Assembly (NCBI GenBank): GCA_022843385.1
Contig: JALHNT010000002.1
Location: 62,001 to 126,000 of the forward strand
DNA length: 64,000 nt
Direction: 5' to 3'
Source: Anaerolineae bacterium
GTDB lineage: Bacteria; Chloroflexota; Anaerolineae; Aggregatilineales; Phototrophicaceae
The position numbers and the translations under genes were made by a program. The notes under the pieces are model-generated. The model saw only the letters and a program-made list of their open reading frames with translations. It ran no database searches and had not been told where the DNA came from. Positions within the stretch are counted from its first letter, which is position 1, and every line of letters begins with the position of its first letter. This document shows positions 8,068-16,102 of the stretch, piece after piece.

Positions 8068-9381
8068 TTATTTCCCCAGGCTTTGCAGGCCATCCCAGAG
8101 GCGCTGGAAGGCTTTCTCGGTGCGTTCGGGTGGCAGGGCATAAGAGAAGCGCACCCAGTCCGAGCCAGCATCGGAGAAGTAAATGCCGGCGACCACTGCC
8201 ACGCCGTACTTCTCGGCCAGATAGGTCATCAGATCTTCGCTGTCCTTCAGGCCACCCTTGCGAATGTAGTCACCACAGTCGATGAAGGCGTAGTAGCCGT
8301 CGCCCATGATGGCGTTCAGACCGGTACTATCGAGGGCACGGCGCAGCACCTGGCGACTGAGTTTGGTCGGCTCGATGATGCTAGAGGCTGCTGTGCCGAA
8401 GCCCATTTCGTAGGCCGCGATGGCGACGGCCTGTGCGTAGAAGCCGGGGACAACGCCATGTGATGCCTGGCTGGTGATCGAGTCGATGACGGCCTTGCCC
8501 GCGACCAGATGGGCGCTGCGGACGTTGGATGCGCCGAGGCTCTTGGTGATGCCATCGAGGAAGATCAGCCGTTCGCGCTGTTCTTTGGGGAATGCCAGCA
8601 GCACCTGATTGATGTCCGAGGGCCCGCCATCGGTGACCCAGTGGTAAATCCAGTCGAAGAGGACGAAGGGGTAACCGCTTTCGAGTGCCGCCCGCGCCAG
8701 TTCGATCTGTTCCTCAACCGGGATGGTGCGACCGGTGGGGTTATCCGGCGAGGTAATCACGATGCCAGCGACCTTGCGCCCCTCGCGGATAGCGAATTCA
8801 GCACAGGCCTTGATCGACTCCGGCGTAAAGCGCCAGCCTTCGCTCGGCTGACCTGGCGCTTGCAGCACATTCAGACCGACGGCGTAGGGACCCCAGTTGT
8901 AGCTGATCCAGGGAACACGGCTGACCACCAATGCATCCCCGACCTCCTGGTTGCCGAGCGCGACCATCGCGCCGTAGGCCTTCTGTAAGCCATCGCGTCC
9001 GCCCTGCACAAAGCAGATGTTGGCCTCGCCCCAGCCCGTCTCGGACTTAAGGTGCCAGTATTGTTCGACAGCGGCTTTGCGGAACTGCGGCGTCCCCCAG
9101 GGCTGGTTATAAGCCGTCCCTTGCTTGACCTGCAACTCGGCAGCTTTCATCAGGATGTCAGCCGGAACGCCGGGCAAACTCGCGCCGCCGTCGCCCTGTG
9201 AGGCGTCGTAGGTCGGGGCGTCCTTGCCAGCGACTTCGGTGTATTTCTTGAGGGCGTCGCGGATGAGGAACATGCGCGAAGGTGGGATCGCCAGCATCTC
9301 CGCCGGGTAACGATTGACCGGCACCCGATTGGCGGCTGGTACAGCAAATACGGGCGTATCCAGATTCACATTAGTAGCCAA
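8068..9381 (-). CDS. class I/II PLP-dependent aminotransferase
   Basis: The 437-residue fold-type I aminotransferase has the SPDNPTGR motif (near 210), a DWIYHW segment with the PLP-phenol-binding Tyr region (near 245), and the Schiff-base lysine in DGITKSLGASNVRSAH (near 280). The C-terminal WVRFSYALPPE segment supplies the carboxylate-binding arginine. An AGGAGG Shine-Dalgarno precedes the ATG. The N-terminal ~30 residues precede the usual domain. It is preceded by its own terminator-like hairpin and so is probably a separate transcript from fabD. The amino donor and acceptor cannot be assigned; aspartate, aromatic or alanine-type transaminases are all possible. Confidence 0.9.
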   Translation of the reverse strand: MATNVNLDTPVFAVPAANRVPVNRYPAEMLAIPPSRMFLIRDALKKYTEVAGKDAPTYDASQGDGGASLPGVPADILMKAAELQVKQGTAYNQPWGTPQFRKAAVEQYWHLKSETGWGEANICFVQGGRDGLQKAYGAMVALGNQEVGDALVVSRVPWISYNWGPYAVGLNVLQAPGQPSEGWRFTPESIKACAEFAIREGRKVAGIVITSPDNPTGRTIPVEEQIELARAALESGYPFVLFDWIYHWVTDGGPSDINQVLLAFPKEQRERLIFLDGITKSLGASNVRSAHLVAGKAVIDSITSQASHGVVPGFYAQAVAIAAYEMGFGTAASSIIEPTKLSRQVLRRALDSTGLNAIMGDGYYAFIDCGDYIRKGGLKDSEDLMTYLAEKYGVAVVAGIYFSDAGSDWVRFSYALPPERTEKAFQRLWDGLQSLGK

Positions 9382-9393
9382 ACGAACCTCCTA

Positions 9394-9420
9394 AAATAAA
9401 AACACCCCGCTACGGGGTGC
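9394..9420 (-). terminator. rho-independent terminator between fabD and the aminotransferase gene
   Basis: Read on the minus strand, GCACCCC pairs with GGGGTG around a short loop and is followed at once by TTTTTATTTT. It lies 200 bases after the fabD stop and just before the Shine-Dalgarno of the aminotransferase. It either ends the rpmF-fabD transcript or acts as a leader attenuator for the aminotransferase. The ~200 bases between it and fabD show no feature. Confidence 0.75.
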
Positions 9421-9620
9421 TGTTTTATCAGATAGACGAAACAGGACAAGCCCCCCGTCAGGGTGATGTCGCGGTGGTGGTATGGGTGGTATCCATCATC
9501 AACGCTGTCATCATCGCGTCCTTAATGCCTTGATAGCCGATTGTGACACCTGACCAAAAGGCTGTCAATGTGCAAGGGAGCAGAATTGGACTCTTCTGAT
9601 ACTTGTGCAATCTGCCACAC

Positions 9621-10571
9621 TCAGGCATTTTCGGCCACGAATTTCTGGATCGTCTCCAGGTTATTGAGGGCGCGACCTGACCTGGAGCGGTCGATGCGTT
9701 TGAGCAATGAGGCCAGCACATCCTTCGGCCCCAACTCCAGGAAGGTCTCAGCACCGGCATCGATCATCGCGCGTACCAATTCAGTCCAGCGAACCGAATG
9801 GGTGAGTTGGCGATCCAGTTCATGACGAATCGCTTCCACCGTCACCAGCGGCGCGGCATCGACATTGCCGTAGACCACGCTGTTCGGGGGCTGGAAGGGA
9901 GTGGCCGCCAATGCCTGTCGGAATTCCTCCGAAGCGCTCGCCATCAGCGGGGAATGAGCCGCTATGCTGACCGCCAGCTTGACTACCTTCTTCGCTCCGG
10001 CAGCGGTGAGCATCTGCATCCCGCTTTCGAGAGTCGCGTCATCACCAGAGATCACCGTCTGTCCGGGACAGTTGTCGTTCGCCAGGATCAGCACACCGCC
10101 GGTTTGTTGGCTGGCGCGGGCGCAAACTTCTCGGATGGCATCGGCATCGAGTCCCAGCACAGCGGCCATCGCGCCGGGGCTTTTGCTACCGGCTTCCTTC
10201 ATCAAGCGACCACGTTCGCGCACCAACTTCAGGCCATCTTCAAATGATATGGCTCCAGCAGCAGCCAGCGCAGTGAATTCACCCAGGCTGTGACCGGCGA
10301 CGAAACCCGGTTTCAGCGTTGGGAACTCGTGCTGGATGACACGCTGGATGGCAATGCCGCAGGTGTAAAGGGCGGGTTGGGTATTGATGGTGTCGTCGAG
10401 CTGCTCTTGCGGGCCGTCAAAGCACAGCCCGGAGAGCAAGAAGCCCAACAGTGTATCGGCCTGCTCAAAGGTTTGACGAGCGATGGGATAGGCATCCGCA
10501 ACGTCCTTGCCCATGCCGATGATCTGCGAACCCTGCCCCGGAAACATAAAAACGATCTTCGATGCATCCAT
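9621..10571 (-). CDS. fabD: malonyl-CoA:ACP transacylase
   Basis: The 316-residue protein transfers malonyl from CoA to acyl carrier protein at the start of fatty acid elongation. I start it at ATG 10571, which is preceded by AGGAGCAAAAG and gives the family N-terminus with FMFPGQGSQ; a longer in-frame extension has no such support. The nucleophile elbow GHSLGEF puts the catalytic serine at Ser95. The catalytic His lies in AAHSPLM near 200, and the arginine for the malonyl carboxylate near 120 in LVRERGRLMKEA. It follows rpmF by 75 bases, keeping the rpmF-fab neighbourhood found in many bacteria, but plsX and fabH are absent here. Confidence 0.95.
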   Translation of the reverse strand: MDASKIVFMFPGQGSQIIGMGKDVADAYPIARQTFEQADTLLGFLLSGLCFDGPQEQLDDTINTQPALYTCGIAIQRVIQHEFPTLKPGFVAGHSLGEFTALAAAGAISFEDGLKLVRERGRLMKEAGSKSPGAMAAVLGLDADAIREVCARASQQTGGVLILANDNCPGQTVISGDDATLESGMQMLTAAGAKKVVKLAVSIAAHSPLMASASEEFRQALAATPFQPPNSVVYGNVDAAPLVTVEAIRHELDRQLTHSVRWTELVRAMIDAGAETFLELGPKDVLASLLKRIDRSRSGRALNNLETIQKFVAENA

Positions 10572-10646
10572 CTTTTGCTCCTGACCCAAATGAAAAACCG
10601 CCCTGTTTTGCAGCAGAGCGGCCCTCAAAACTCATTCTTATGAGTC

Positions 10647-10835
10647 TTACGATGCTTTTTCAACTTCGATCACCGTCTCGCCCTTGTATGACCCGCACTT
10701 GGGGCAGACACGATGAGACACATGGTACTCGCCACAGGTTTCACAAATAACGAGATGCTCTAACGTCAGGGCATCATGAGAACGACGGTTCCCACGACGA
10801 CGACGCGATATTTTGCGCTTCGGTAACGGCCCCAC
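10647..10835 (-). CDS. rpmF: 50S ribosomal protein L32
   Basis: The 62-residue protein begins with the L32 signature PLPKRKISRRRRGNRRSH and has two cysteine pairs, CETC and CPKC, that form a zinc ribbon. Length matches the family. The start is GTG with GAGGAGAAA upstream. It should be co-transcribed with fabD from the promoter at 10874-10903, linking ribosome and fatty acid synthesis as in other bacteria. Confidence 0.96.
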   Translation of the reverse strand: MGPLPKRKISRRRRGNRRSHDALTLEHLVICETCGEYHVSHRVCPKCGSYKGETVIEVEKAS

Positions 10836-10873
10836 GAGGGTTTCTCCTCACATATTGACGAACTCATCGCGGC

Positions 10874-10909
10874 ATTATAGTGGTCGCTCACCTGTTACGT
10901 CAAGGTAAC
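10874..10909 (-). promoter_or_regulatory. rpmF-fabD promoter with inverted repeat over the -35 box
   Basis: On the minus strand TTGACG (10903-10898), 18 bases, then a consensus TATAAT (10879-10874), about 40 bases before the rpmF start. An inverted repeat GTTAC (10894-10898) / GTAAC (10905-10909) brackets the -35 hexamer, where a repressor could bind. No regulator is identified. Confidence 0.7.
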
Positions 10910-10915
10910 GTCGCA

Positions 10916-11956
10916 TCACTTAGCGGCGTATTTCTTTTCCAGGCTGTTGATTTCCTCTTCAACGTTCTTCAATAGCTTACGGGTCATGTCCATGCCAAAC
11001 TGCTGATTAGCCGGTTTCGACTCCAGGTTGGCGATTTTCTGGCGATAGACCGAAGCCGAGGCATAAAGTTCGTTGAGCTTCTGGGCGACTTTCAGCGGCA
11101 TACCCGAGTGATCGTTATGAACAACGGGCTGTGCCGGGTGGGCAATCGGAACTTCAGCGATACGTGACTTGACAGGCTTGGATTGCACCGGCGGACGCGG
11201 GGCGACAGTCTCGGTAGTCTGAGTAGCCGCTTCCTTCTGCTGTTGACGTCGTTTCCCTTCCAGCAGCTTGGTGGTGACGTTCATGGCAAACACAGCTATG
11301 CCATTGATTTCAGGATCGAAGGCGGCCGTCCCTTCAACAATCAGAGCATCTTCCGGGTCAGTGATGGCCTCTTCAACCCGTTTCCACTGCTTGGAGGCCA
11401 CATAGATAGTATAGATTGTCGGGTCAGCCGGTGGCGTTGGAACCCCCTTAGGCAGAGTCGGCGACTTGATGGCATGGGACATCGCGACGATGACCAGATC
11501 CTTTCGCTCTTCAATCTTCCCCGGACGGCCCATCAGTGATACTTTCACGGCGGTGATCTCCCCTGGTTCTTGCAAGAGCGGATGGATAAGTGCGGCCCGT
11601 TCTTCCCAGATGAAGGCCGGCAGCGGGGTCGGCAGTGGACGCGCTTCTTCGCCTGGTTTGCGGCGTTTGTAGTTAGGAAAGATGAGGGCGTGATGCTCAT
11701 CGGACACACGATGACGCGCCAGGTAGAAGAACACCCCGCCGACGGTACGACGGCGACTGCTATCCGGTAGCATCAGCCCGCCCTGGGCTTCGGTCTCCAA
11801 GGTTTCCTGATATAGCTGGCGCACAAAGTCTACGCCGGCCAGTTGGGTGATCTGCAAAATCTGGGCGCGTGGCTTTTCCGCTTCTTCGCCAAGCAGCTCC
11901 GCCAGCTCATTCGCAAAGGTGCGCGGATCATCCGATAGCGTCGCGTGATGGGTCAT
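10916..11956 (-). CDS. PHAX RNA-binding-domain protein
   Basis: The first ~100 of 346 residues resemble the PHAX domain. They include helical segments with ELLGEEAEKPRAQILQ (about 20-35), then ETEAQGGLMLPDSSRRRTVG and GVFFYLARHR (about 52-83). In eukaryotes this domain binds single-stranded RNA in the snRNA export adaptor; in bacteria its role is unknown. The middle (about 100-235) may form a beta-rich domain, and the segment to about 275 is Gln/Pro-rich and probably disordered. A coiled coil ends the chain (about 290-346). It sits upstream of rpmF on the same strand, so an RNA- or ribosome-related role is plausible but unproven. The assignment is from memory of the family motif. Confidence 0.7.
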   Translation of the reverse strand: MTHHATLSDDPRTFANELAELLGEEAEKPRAQILQITQLAGVDFVRQLYQETLETEAQGGLMLPDSSRRRTVGGVFFYLARHRVSDEHHALIFPNYKRRKPGEEARPLPTPLPAFIWEERAALIHPLLQEPGEITAVKVSLMGRPGKIEERKDLVIVAMSHAIKSPTLPKGVPTPPADPTIYTIYVASKQWKRVEEAITDPEDALIVEGTAAFDPEINGIAVFAMNVTTKLLEGKRRQQQKEAATQTTETVAPRPPVQSKPVKSRIAEVPIAHPAQPVVHNDHSGMPLKVAQKLNELYASASVYRQKIANLESKPANQQFGMDMTRKLLKNVEEEINSLEKKYAAK

Positions 11957-12336
11957 GCATGGATGCTTTCTCTTGGAGCATGGCGAGGAATATCCAGAAG
12001 GTGTTTATCAGTTACGATTTGCAAAGAAGCCTGTCCCCCTGACCAGACGACGTGATCGCCGTACAGTCCCCGCTGATGTGTATCTTCTCCCGAACGAACA
12101 TGAACGGAATGAATTATAGCACCATGCAAGAGGGGCGTAAAACCTGAATTGCGCTGGTACTATTGGATGATTGGATTGTTACACCGATCCAGACCGATGG
12201 CGATCAATCCCGCTCCATCACCCAGCCCATCCACCGCCGGCGGATCGACATTTGTGGTGGCGCAACGACGGGAGGGATACGCCAGTATTAACGCAACCTG
12301 TTTCTGTTGGGACGATATCATGCCGTTGATTCACAT

Positions 12337-12365
12337 GATTCGTCAGATTCGTCAGATTCGCATCA
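12337..12365 (+). repeat. tandem 9-mer GATTCGTCA
   Basis: Two perfect units of GATTCGTCA and a third degenerate unit in tandem. A small palindrome, GATTCGTGAATC, follows at about 12376-12387. Confidence 0.8.
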
Positions 12366-12427
12366 GTCCTTTTTTGATTCGTGAATCAGTCATCGCCAAG
12401 AAAGACGAAGAAACGATCACAGAGACG

Positions 12428-12604
12428 CAGAGAACACAGAGAGAAAGCAGAGATGTTTGAGACGACCCGCTATCGACTGATGACTACAGACTACGGCTGC
12501 AACTCCAGTTTTGTGTCGTCGTCGTCGTCGGACAGACAGTGACAGACCGACAAAGACAGAAAGACCAACACAGAGGACACAGAGAACACAGAGAGAAAGC
12601 AGAG
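12428..12604 (+). repeat. 25-base direct repeat pair in purine-rich CAGAGA tract
   Basis: An identical 25-base purine-rich word built from CAGAGAACACAGAG occurs at 12428-12452 and 12580-12604, so the copies begin 152 bases apart. The flanks carry further ACACAGAG-type words. Confidence 0.8.
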
Positions 12605-12706
12605 TAAATCTGCGTAAAATTCCGCAAATTCTGCAACTGCACAGGCTCCTGTTTTGCAGTCTGTGACTCATGGCGGCGGTCATTCTTTTTGGGCGGCGGC
12701 CAACTC

Positions 12707-12767
12707 CTCCCGTGAGTTGACCGGCAGGGAGTGGTGAAAAGTGCAAAGTGCTGAGTGCAAAGTGAAG
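12707..12767 (-). repeat. dispersed repeat, partial copy C (3' module only)
   Basis: On the minus strand this reads the CACTTTGCACTCAGCACTTT words followed by a GGTCAACTC-GGGAG-like block. These match the 3' ends of copies A (2400-2461) and B (47500-47570). The promoter and central block of the full element are missing. Confidence 0.6.
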
Positions 12768-12771
12768 AGCA

Positions 12772-12943
12772 ACGAGTAATGAGTGACGAGTAACGAGTAA
12801 CGAGTAACAAGCAATGAGACTTTCCTCGGATGAATGATGATCGATGCAAAAAGTCGTCAAAGTCGTCAAAGTCGTCAAGGTCAAAAGTGCATTTTTGAAC
12901 AATTGCCCTCAGCTTTCAGCTTTCAGCCGTCAGCCGTCAGTCT
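12772..12943. repeat. heptamer and 9-mer tandem arrays
   Basis: Three arrays lie in succession. The ACGAGTA-type heptamer recurs about six times at 12772-12818. Three perfect 9-mers AAAGTCGTC lie at 12850-12876. Five heptamers of the TCAGCTT/TCAGCCG type lie at 12909-12943. They resemble the short tandemly repeated repetitive sequences known from cyanobacteria and other filamentous bacteria. Confidence 0.8.
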
Positions 12944-13224
12944 ATCGACTGCTGACTGTCCACTTCCTGCTATCAGCATACGCTGATTCGCCCCGTTACG
13001 GGTGAACTTTTGGTAAACTTTTTGTTCTAGTGCGGGCGGGTCTGGCGCTAACCATCGGACGGGAGGGCGAAGGTTAAGACCATCGGAGGACGGTTAGAGA
13101 ACAGTTGGGGAAATTCGAGGTTGAGGGAGCAAATAATCAACAAACACTTCGCAAGCCACATATCGCCGAACACTATTGAGACCTTTGTCGCACACCTTAG
13201 AGAGTTATAGTCGTGAAGATCGAT

Positions 13225-13686
13225 TCACGTTATTACGGTAGCTACTTTTTGCCTTGTCGCATCTGCAACTTCAGGATAGATTTCTACTGTTTTCACGATT
13301 CTTTCGAGGATTATTTTGACCTTCTCTTTGTCTTGAACATCTAATTTCTTGTATTCCCGCCGAAGCAAAACTACGCCCTCATCAGTTGACAGGATATGCG
13401 AATACAATGTGGTGAACCATTTCTTGGCATTGATGTTTTCCCTTATAGTAGCAGTCATTAGCTTCTCAACTAGGATTTCGATAGGGTAGCTATCGAGATA
13501 TGTGACTATAGATTGCATTACATCTACCCCTCTTGTAGAGTCATCGAGAACTCGAAGGAGGTTCAATACTAATGCCGATGAGCGTGGCATCGTCTTTACT
13601 ATGGAAAATGCTTGTCGAAATTGAGTGATCTGCTCTTGAGTGAACAACTCGCTATTTTGCTTTAAGATTTCGAATAGCTTATCCAC
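13225..13686 (-). CDS. Imm30-like immunity protein (tentative)
   Basis: A 153-residue all-helical soluble protein with no signal or membrane segment. Its central part, with LDDSTRGVDVMQSIVTYLDS and YPIEILVEKL (about 47-76), then WFTTLYSHILSTDEG (about 90-104), recalls the Imm30 family of contact-dependent toxin immunity proteins. This is from memory and needs a profile search. The start is GTG with GAGGAG about 11 bases upstream. The gene and its neighbour at 13785 are visibly AT-richer than the rest of the window, suggesting horizontal acquisition. No toxin gene adjoins, so it may be an orphan immunity gene. Confidence 0.5.
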   Translation of the reverse strand: MDKLFEILKQNSELFTQEQITQFRQAFSIVKTMPRSSALVLNLLRVLDDSTRGVDVMQSIVTYLDSYPIEILVEKLMTATIRENINAKKWFTTLYSHILSTDEGVVLLRREYKKLDVQDKEKVKIILERIVKTVEIYPEVADATRQKVATVIT

Positions 13687-13784
13687 GATAGATCAACTCC
13701 TCATGTGACTGTGAGAACATCTACAGGTCAGTTCAATCCTTCGACGCAATAAAATGTGCTTTATTGCCCGATAAACATACATAG

Positions 13785-14291
13785 TTAGAAACGTTTCTCT
13801 CCTCTTCTCATGCGATCTCGGTATTGCTCTAGCAGTTGCGAATACATCTCCTCTCCATCCCAATCGGAATTCAGATCAAATTCCTGTACTGATTGGATAA
13901 ACTCATCAGGTGGTCGATATTCATGGGCGATGATGTAGTGTCTAATCATGCTGGGCGCGGCATATATTAGCTGCGAGGACATAGACGATGGAATCCACAA
14001 CTCGGAGCTTCCACGCCAGATCTGCTGAGGACTGCTGGCACTCTGTTGATCCTTATTGGCTAAAGAGGGATCACACAAATCGCATTGATGGTATCCTCTC
14101 ATTCCACGTATATGTACTCTGGGAGATTGATACATCTGCTGTAGTTTCTGAAGAAAGCGGTCTCCCACTTTCCCTTTAGAATACGTAAAACCTTGTTTCA
14201 GCCAACCAATAGTTCTGACCTCCTGAAACGCGATAGATTGTTCGCGATACCAGGTCCCGTAGCTATAGGGACTCATATCTGGAAAATACAT
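13785..14291 (-). CDS. DUF7919-like conserved protein, possibly immunity-associated
   Basis: A 168-residue protein starting with YFPDMSPYSYG and an IGWLKQG segment (about 28-34). It then has RGYH-type and CDLC motifs (GMRGYHQCDLC, about 63-73) that could bind metal, and the C-terminal pattern YAAPSMIRHYIIAHEYRPPDEFIQ (about 109-132). I recall this pattern from a widespread family of unknown function found near polymorphic toxins. The start is well supported by AAGGAGAG 4 bases upstream of ATG. It lies 98 bases upstream of the Imm30-like gene on the same strand and shares its low GC. Confidence 0.6.
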   Translation of the reverse strand: MYFPDMSPYSYGTWYREQSIAFQEVRTIGWLKQGFTYSKGKVGDRFLQKLQQMYQSPRVHIRGMRGYHQCDLCDPSLANKDQQSASSPQQIWRGSSELWIPSSMSSQLIYAAPSMIRHYIIAHEYRPPDEFIQSVQEFDLNSDWDGEEMYSQLLEQYRDRMRRGEKRF

Positions 14292-14559
14292 GATTCTCTC
14301 CTTCTAGCTGGCGCTGCCTCAACATGCAAGCTGCGAGATGTATGTGTATGCAACCCAATTTGGGGCGCATGATTTCACTGAAATGATAACACCGTTGACT
14401 TTCTCCAACGCGCCGCTGATGCCATTCCGCAGCAGTGCATCAGACGGGGTGTGTCCATAGACCGCGACCGTCTGATCAGAGCTAAAGCAAAAGGTCTAGA
14501 TTCGGGCGGCAAGAACAGATGTATACTGAAGGGAAACAGTCGAAACAACGAGACACAGA

Positions 14560-16101
14560 ATGCTTGCCCAGATCAACGCCTGCGCCCTGTTCGGGCTGGA
14601 CGGTCACATTATCGATGTAGAAGTTGACTTTAACCCCCGCGCCGGAATTCCCTCGTTTGCCATCGTCGGGCTGCCGGATGCCGCCGTCAAGGAAAGCCGG
14701 GAACGGGTGCGCGCCGCCATCAAAAACAGCGGGCTGCAATTCCCCAACAAAGGCTATGTGGTCAATCTGTCGCCAGCAGACTTCCCCAAGCATGGGCCGG
14801 CCTATGATCTGGCAGTCGCGGTGGGGGTGCTGGCGGCCACCGACCAGGTACCGCTGGAATCCATCGAAAGCAGCCTGTTCATCGGCGAGTTATCGCTGGA
14901 TGGAAGCATCCGCCATGTCAAAGGCGTCATGCCGATGGCCTACACGGCGCTGCAAATGGGCATCGAGCGCATCTATGTGGCGGCAGACGATGCGCCACAA
15001 GCGGCGCTGGTGCAGGGGATTGAGATTTATCCGGTGCGGACTTTGGGCGATCTGGTGGAGCATCTCTACGGATTACAACCGATTGCGACCTATACAGCCG
15101 CGCCGCTGACCCCAGACGAGGACGTTGTGCCAGAGGGGTTGGTAGATTTTGCCGATGTGAAGGGGCAGGAACATGTGAAGCGGGCGTTGGAAATCGCCGC
15201 GGGGGGCAATCACAACGTGCTGCTGTCCGGCTCACCCGGCGTGGGCAAGACGCTGCTGGCGCGGGCGATGCCGGGAATATTGCCCCGGCTGAGTCTGGAA
15301 GAGGCGCTGGAAGTGACGCGCATTTATTCGGTGGCCGATTTGTTGACCAGCAATCGCCCCTTGATCCAAACGCGCCCGTTTCGCGCACCGCATCATACGA
15401 TTTCGCAGGCCGGGCTGGTGGGTGGTGGTTCGATACCCAAGCCGGGGGAAATCAGCCTGGCGCATCGCGGCGTCATCTTCATCGATGAGATTGTCGAGAT
15501 GAACCCAAAGACGCTGGAAGTGCTGCGCCAGCCAATGGAGGATAAGGTTGTCACGATCAGCCGCGCTCAGGGCAGCATGACGTTCCCTGCCAATTTTCTG
15601 CTGGTGGCCGCCATGAATCCGTGTCCGTGTGGCAACTTCGGCGATAGCAGCCGCGCCTGTACCTGCTCGCCGACCATGATTACCCGCTATCAGGGACGGC
15701 TTTCCGGGCCGCTGTTAGACCGAATCGATATTCATGTGGATGTGCCGCGCGTGGATTACGACAAACTGATGAGCAGCCAGCGCGCCGAAACCTCGGCTCA
15801 GATTCGGGCGCGAGTCGAGAATGCCCGTGAGCAGCAGCGGCAGCGTTTTCGCGGGCGTTCGGGGTTGTTCGCCAACGCCGATATGGGCGTCAGCGACATA
15901 CAACAGTTATGCCAGCTCACGCCGGAAGCCAAACAATTGCTGGAAGTCTCGGCCAAGCGGCTGCAACTCAGCGCGCGATCGTACCACCGTATCATCAAAC
16001 TCAGCCGCACCATTGCCGATCTGGACAACTGCCCCACTATCGAGATGAACCATCTGGCGGAAGCGCTGCAATATCGCCCCCGCCAGCAAGCCATCGGCTG
16101 A
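14560..16101 (+). CDS. comM: YifB/ComM-family Mg-chelatase-like AAA+ ATPase
   Basis: The 513-residue protein has an N-terminal S5-like domain (about 1-140, with IVGLPDAAVKESRERVRAA). The AAA+ core follows, with Walker A GSPGVGKT (224-231), Walker B VIFIDEI (about 305-311), and the zinc-like cysteine cluster CPCGNFGDSSRACTC (about 351-365). A C-terminal lid (about 420-510) has RSYHRIIKLSRTIADL. In competence systems ComM is a hexameric helicase that extends the heteroduplex during transformation; in this lineage that role is inferred from family only. The stop is one base away from the stop of the convergent GH5-like gene. Confidence 0.93.
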   Translation: MLAQINACALFGLDGHIIDVEVDFNPRAGIPSFAIVGLPDAAVKESRERVRAAIKNSGLQFPNKGYVVNLSPADFPKHGPAYDLAVAVGVLAATDQVPLESIESSLFIGELSLDGSIRHVKGVMPMAYTALQMGIERIYVAADDAPQAALVQGIEIYPVRTLGDLVEHLYGLQPIATYTAAPLTPDEDVVPEGLVDFADVKGQEHVKRALEIAAGGNHNVLLSGSPGVGKTLLARAMPGILPRLSLEEALEVTRIYSVADLLTSNRPLIQTRPFRAPHHTISQAGLVGGGSIPKPGEISLAHRGVIFIDEIVEMNPKTLEVLRQPMEDKVVTISRAQGSMTFPANFLLVAAMNPCPCGNFGDSSRACTCSPTMITRYQGRLSGPLLDRIDIHVDVPRVDYDKLMSSQRAETSAQIRARVENAREQQRQRFRGRSGLFANADMGVSDIQQLCQLTPEAKQLLEVSAKRLQLSARSYHRIIKLSRTIADLDNCPTIEMNHLAEALQYRPRQQAIG

Positions 16102-16102
16102 T

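Larger units (their letters stand above)
11957..13224. other. gene-free tract rich in short tandem and dispersed repeats
   Basis: These 1,268 bases hold no convincing gene. From 12337 to 12943 they are dominated by short tandem words listed separately: 9-mers, heptamers, a 25-base direct repeat and a partial copy of the dispersed repeat. A GTCGTC microsatellite lies at about 12513-12530. The stretches 11957-12330 and 12950-13224 show nothing I can name. Open frames here are low-complexity translations of the repeats. Confidence 0.75.

Noticed and set aside
9458-9760. 100-codon minus-strand frame after fabD
   Set aside because: It overlaps the fabD coding end in another frame, and its remainder is Thr/Met-rich with no motif.
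12149-12460. Possible 103-codon gene in the repeat tract
   Set aside because: The C-terminal half is a translation of the 9-mer and CAGAGA repeats, and no ribosome site or family motif is seen.
12417-12902. 161-codon minus-strand frame with LTTLTT and LCVLCV repeats
   Set aside because: The periodic translation arises from tandem 9-mers and heptamers, not from a protein family.
12337-12943. CRISPR array
   Set aside because: Repeat units are 7-9 bases and directly adjacent, or a single 25-base pair; there are no spacers of regular length and no cas genes.
14292-14559. tRNA or small RNA in the comM upstream gap
   Set aside because: No cloverleaf or strong stem was found; only a weak TATACT at about 14522 without a matching -35 box.
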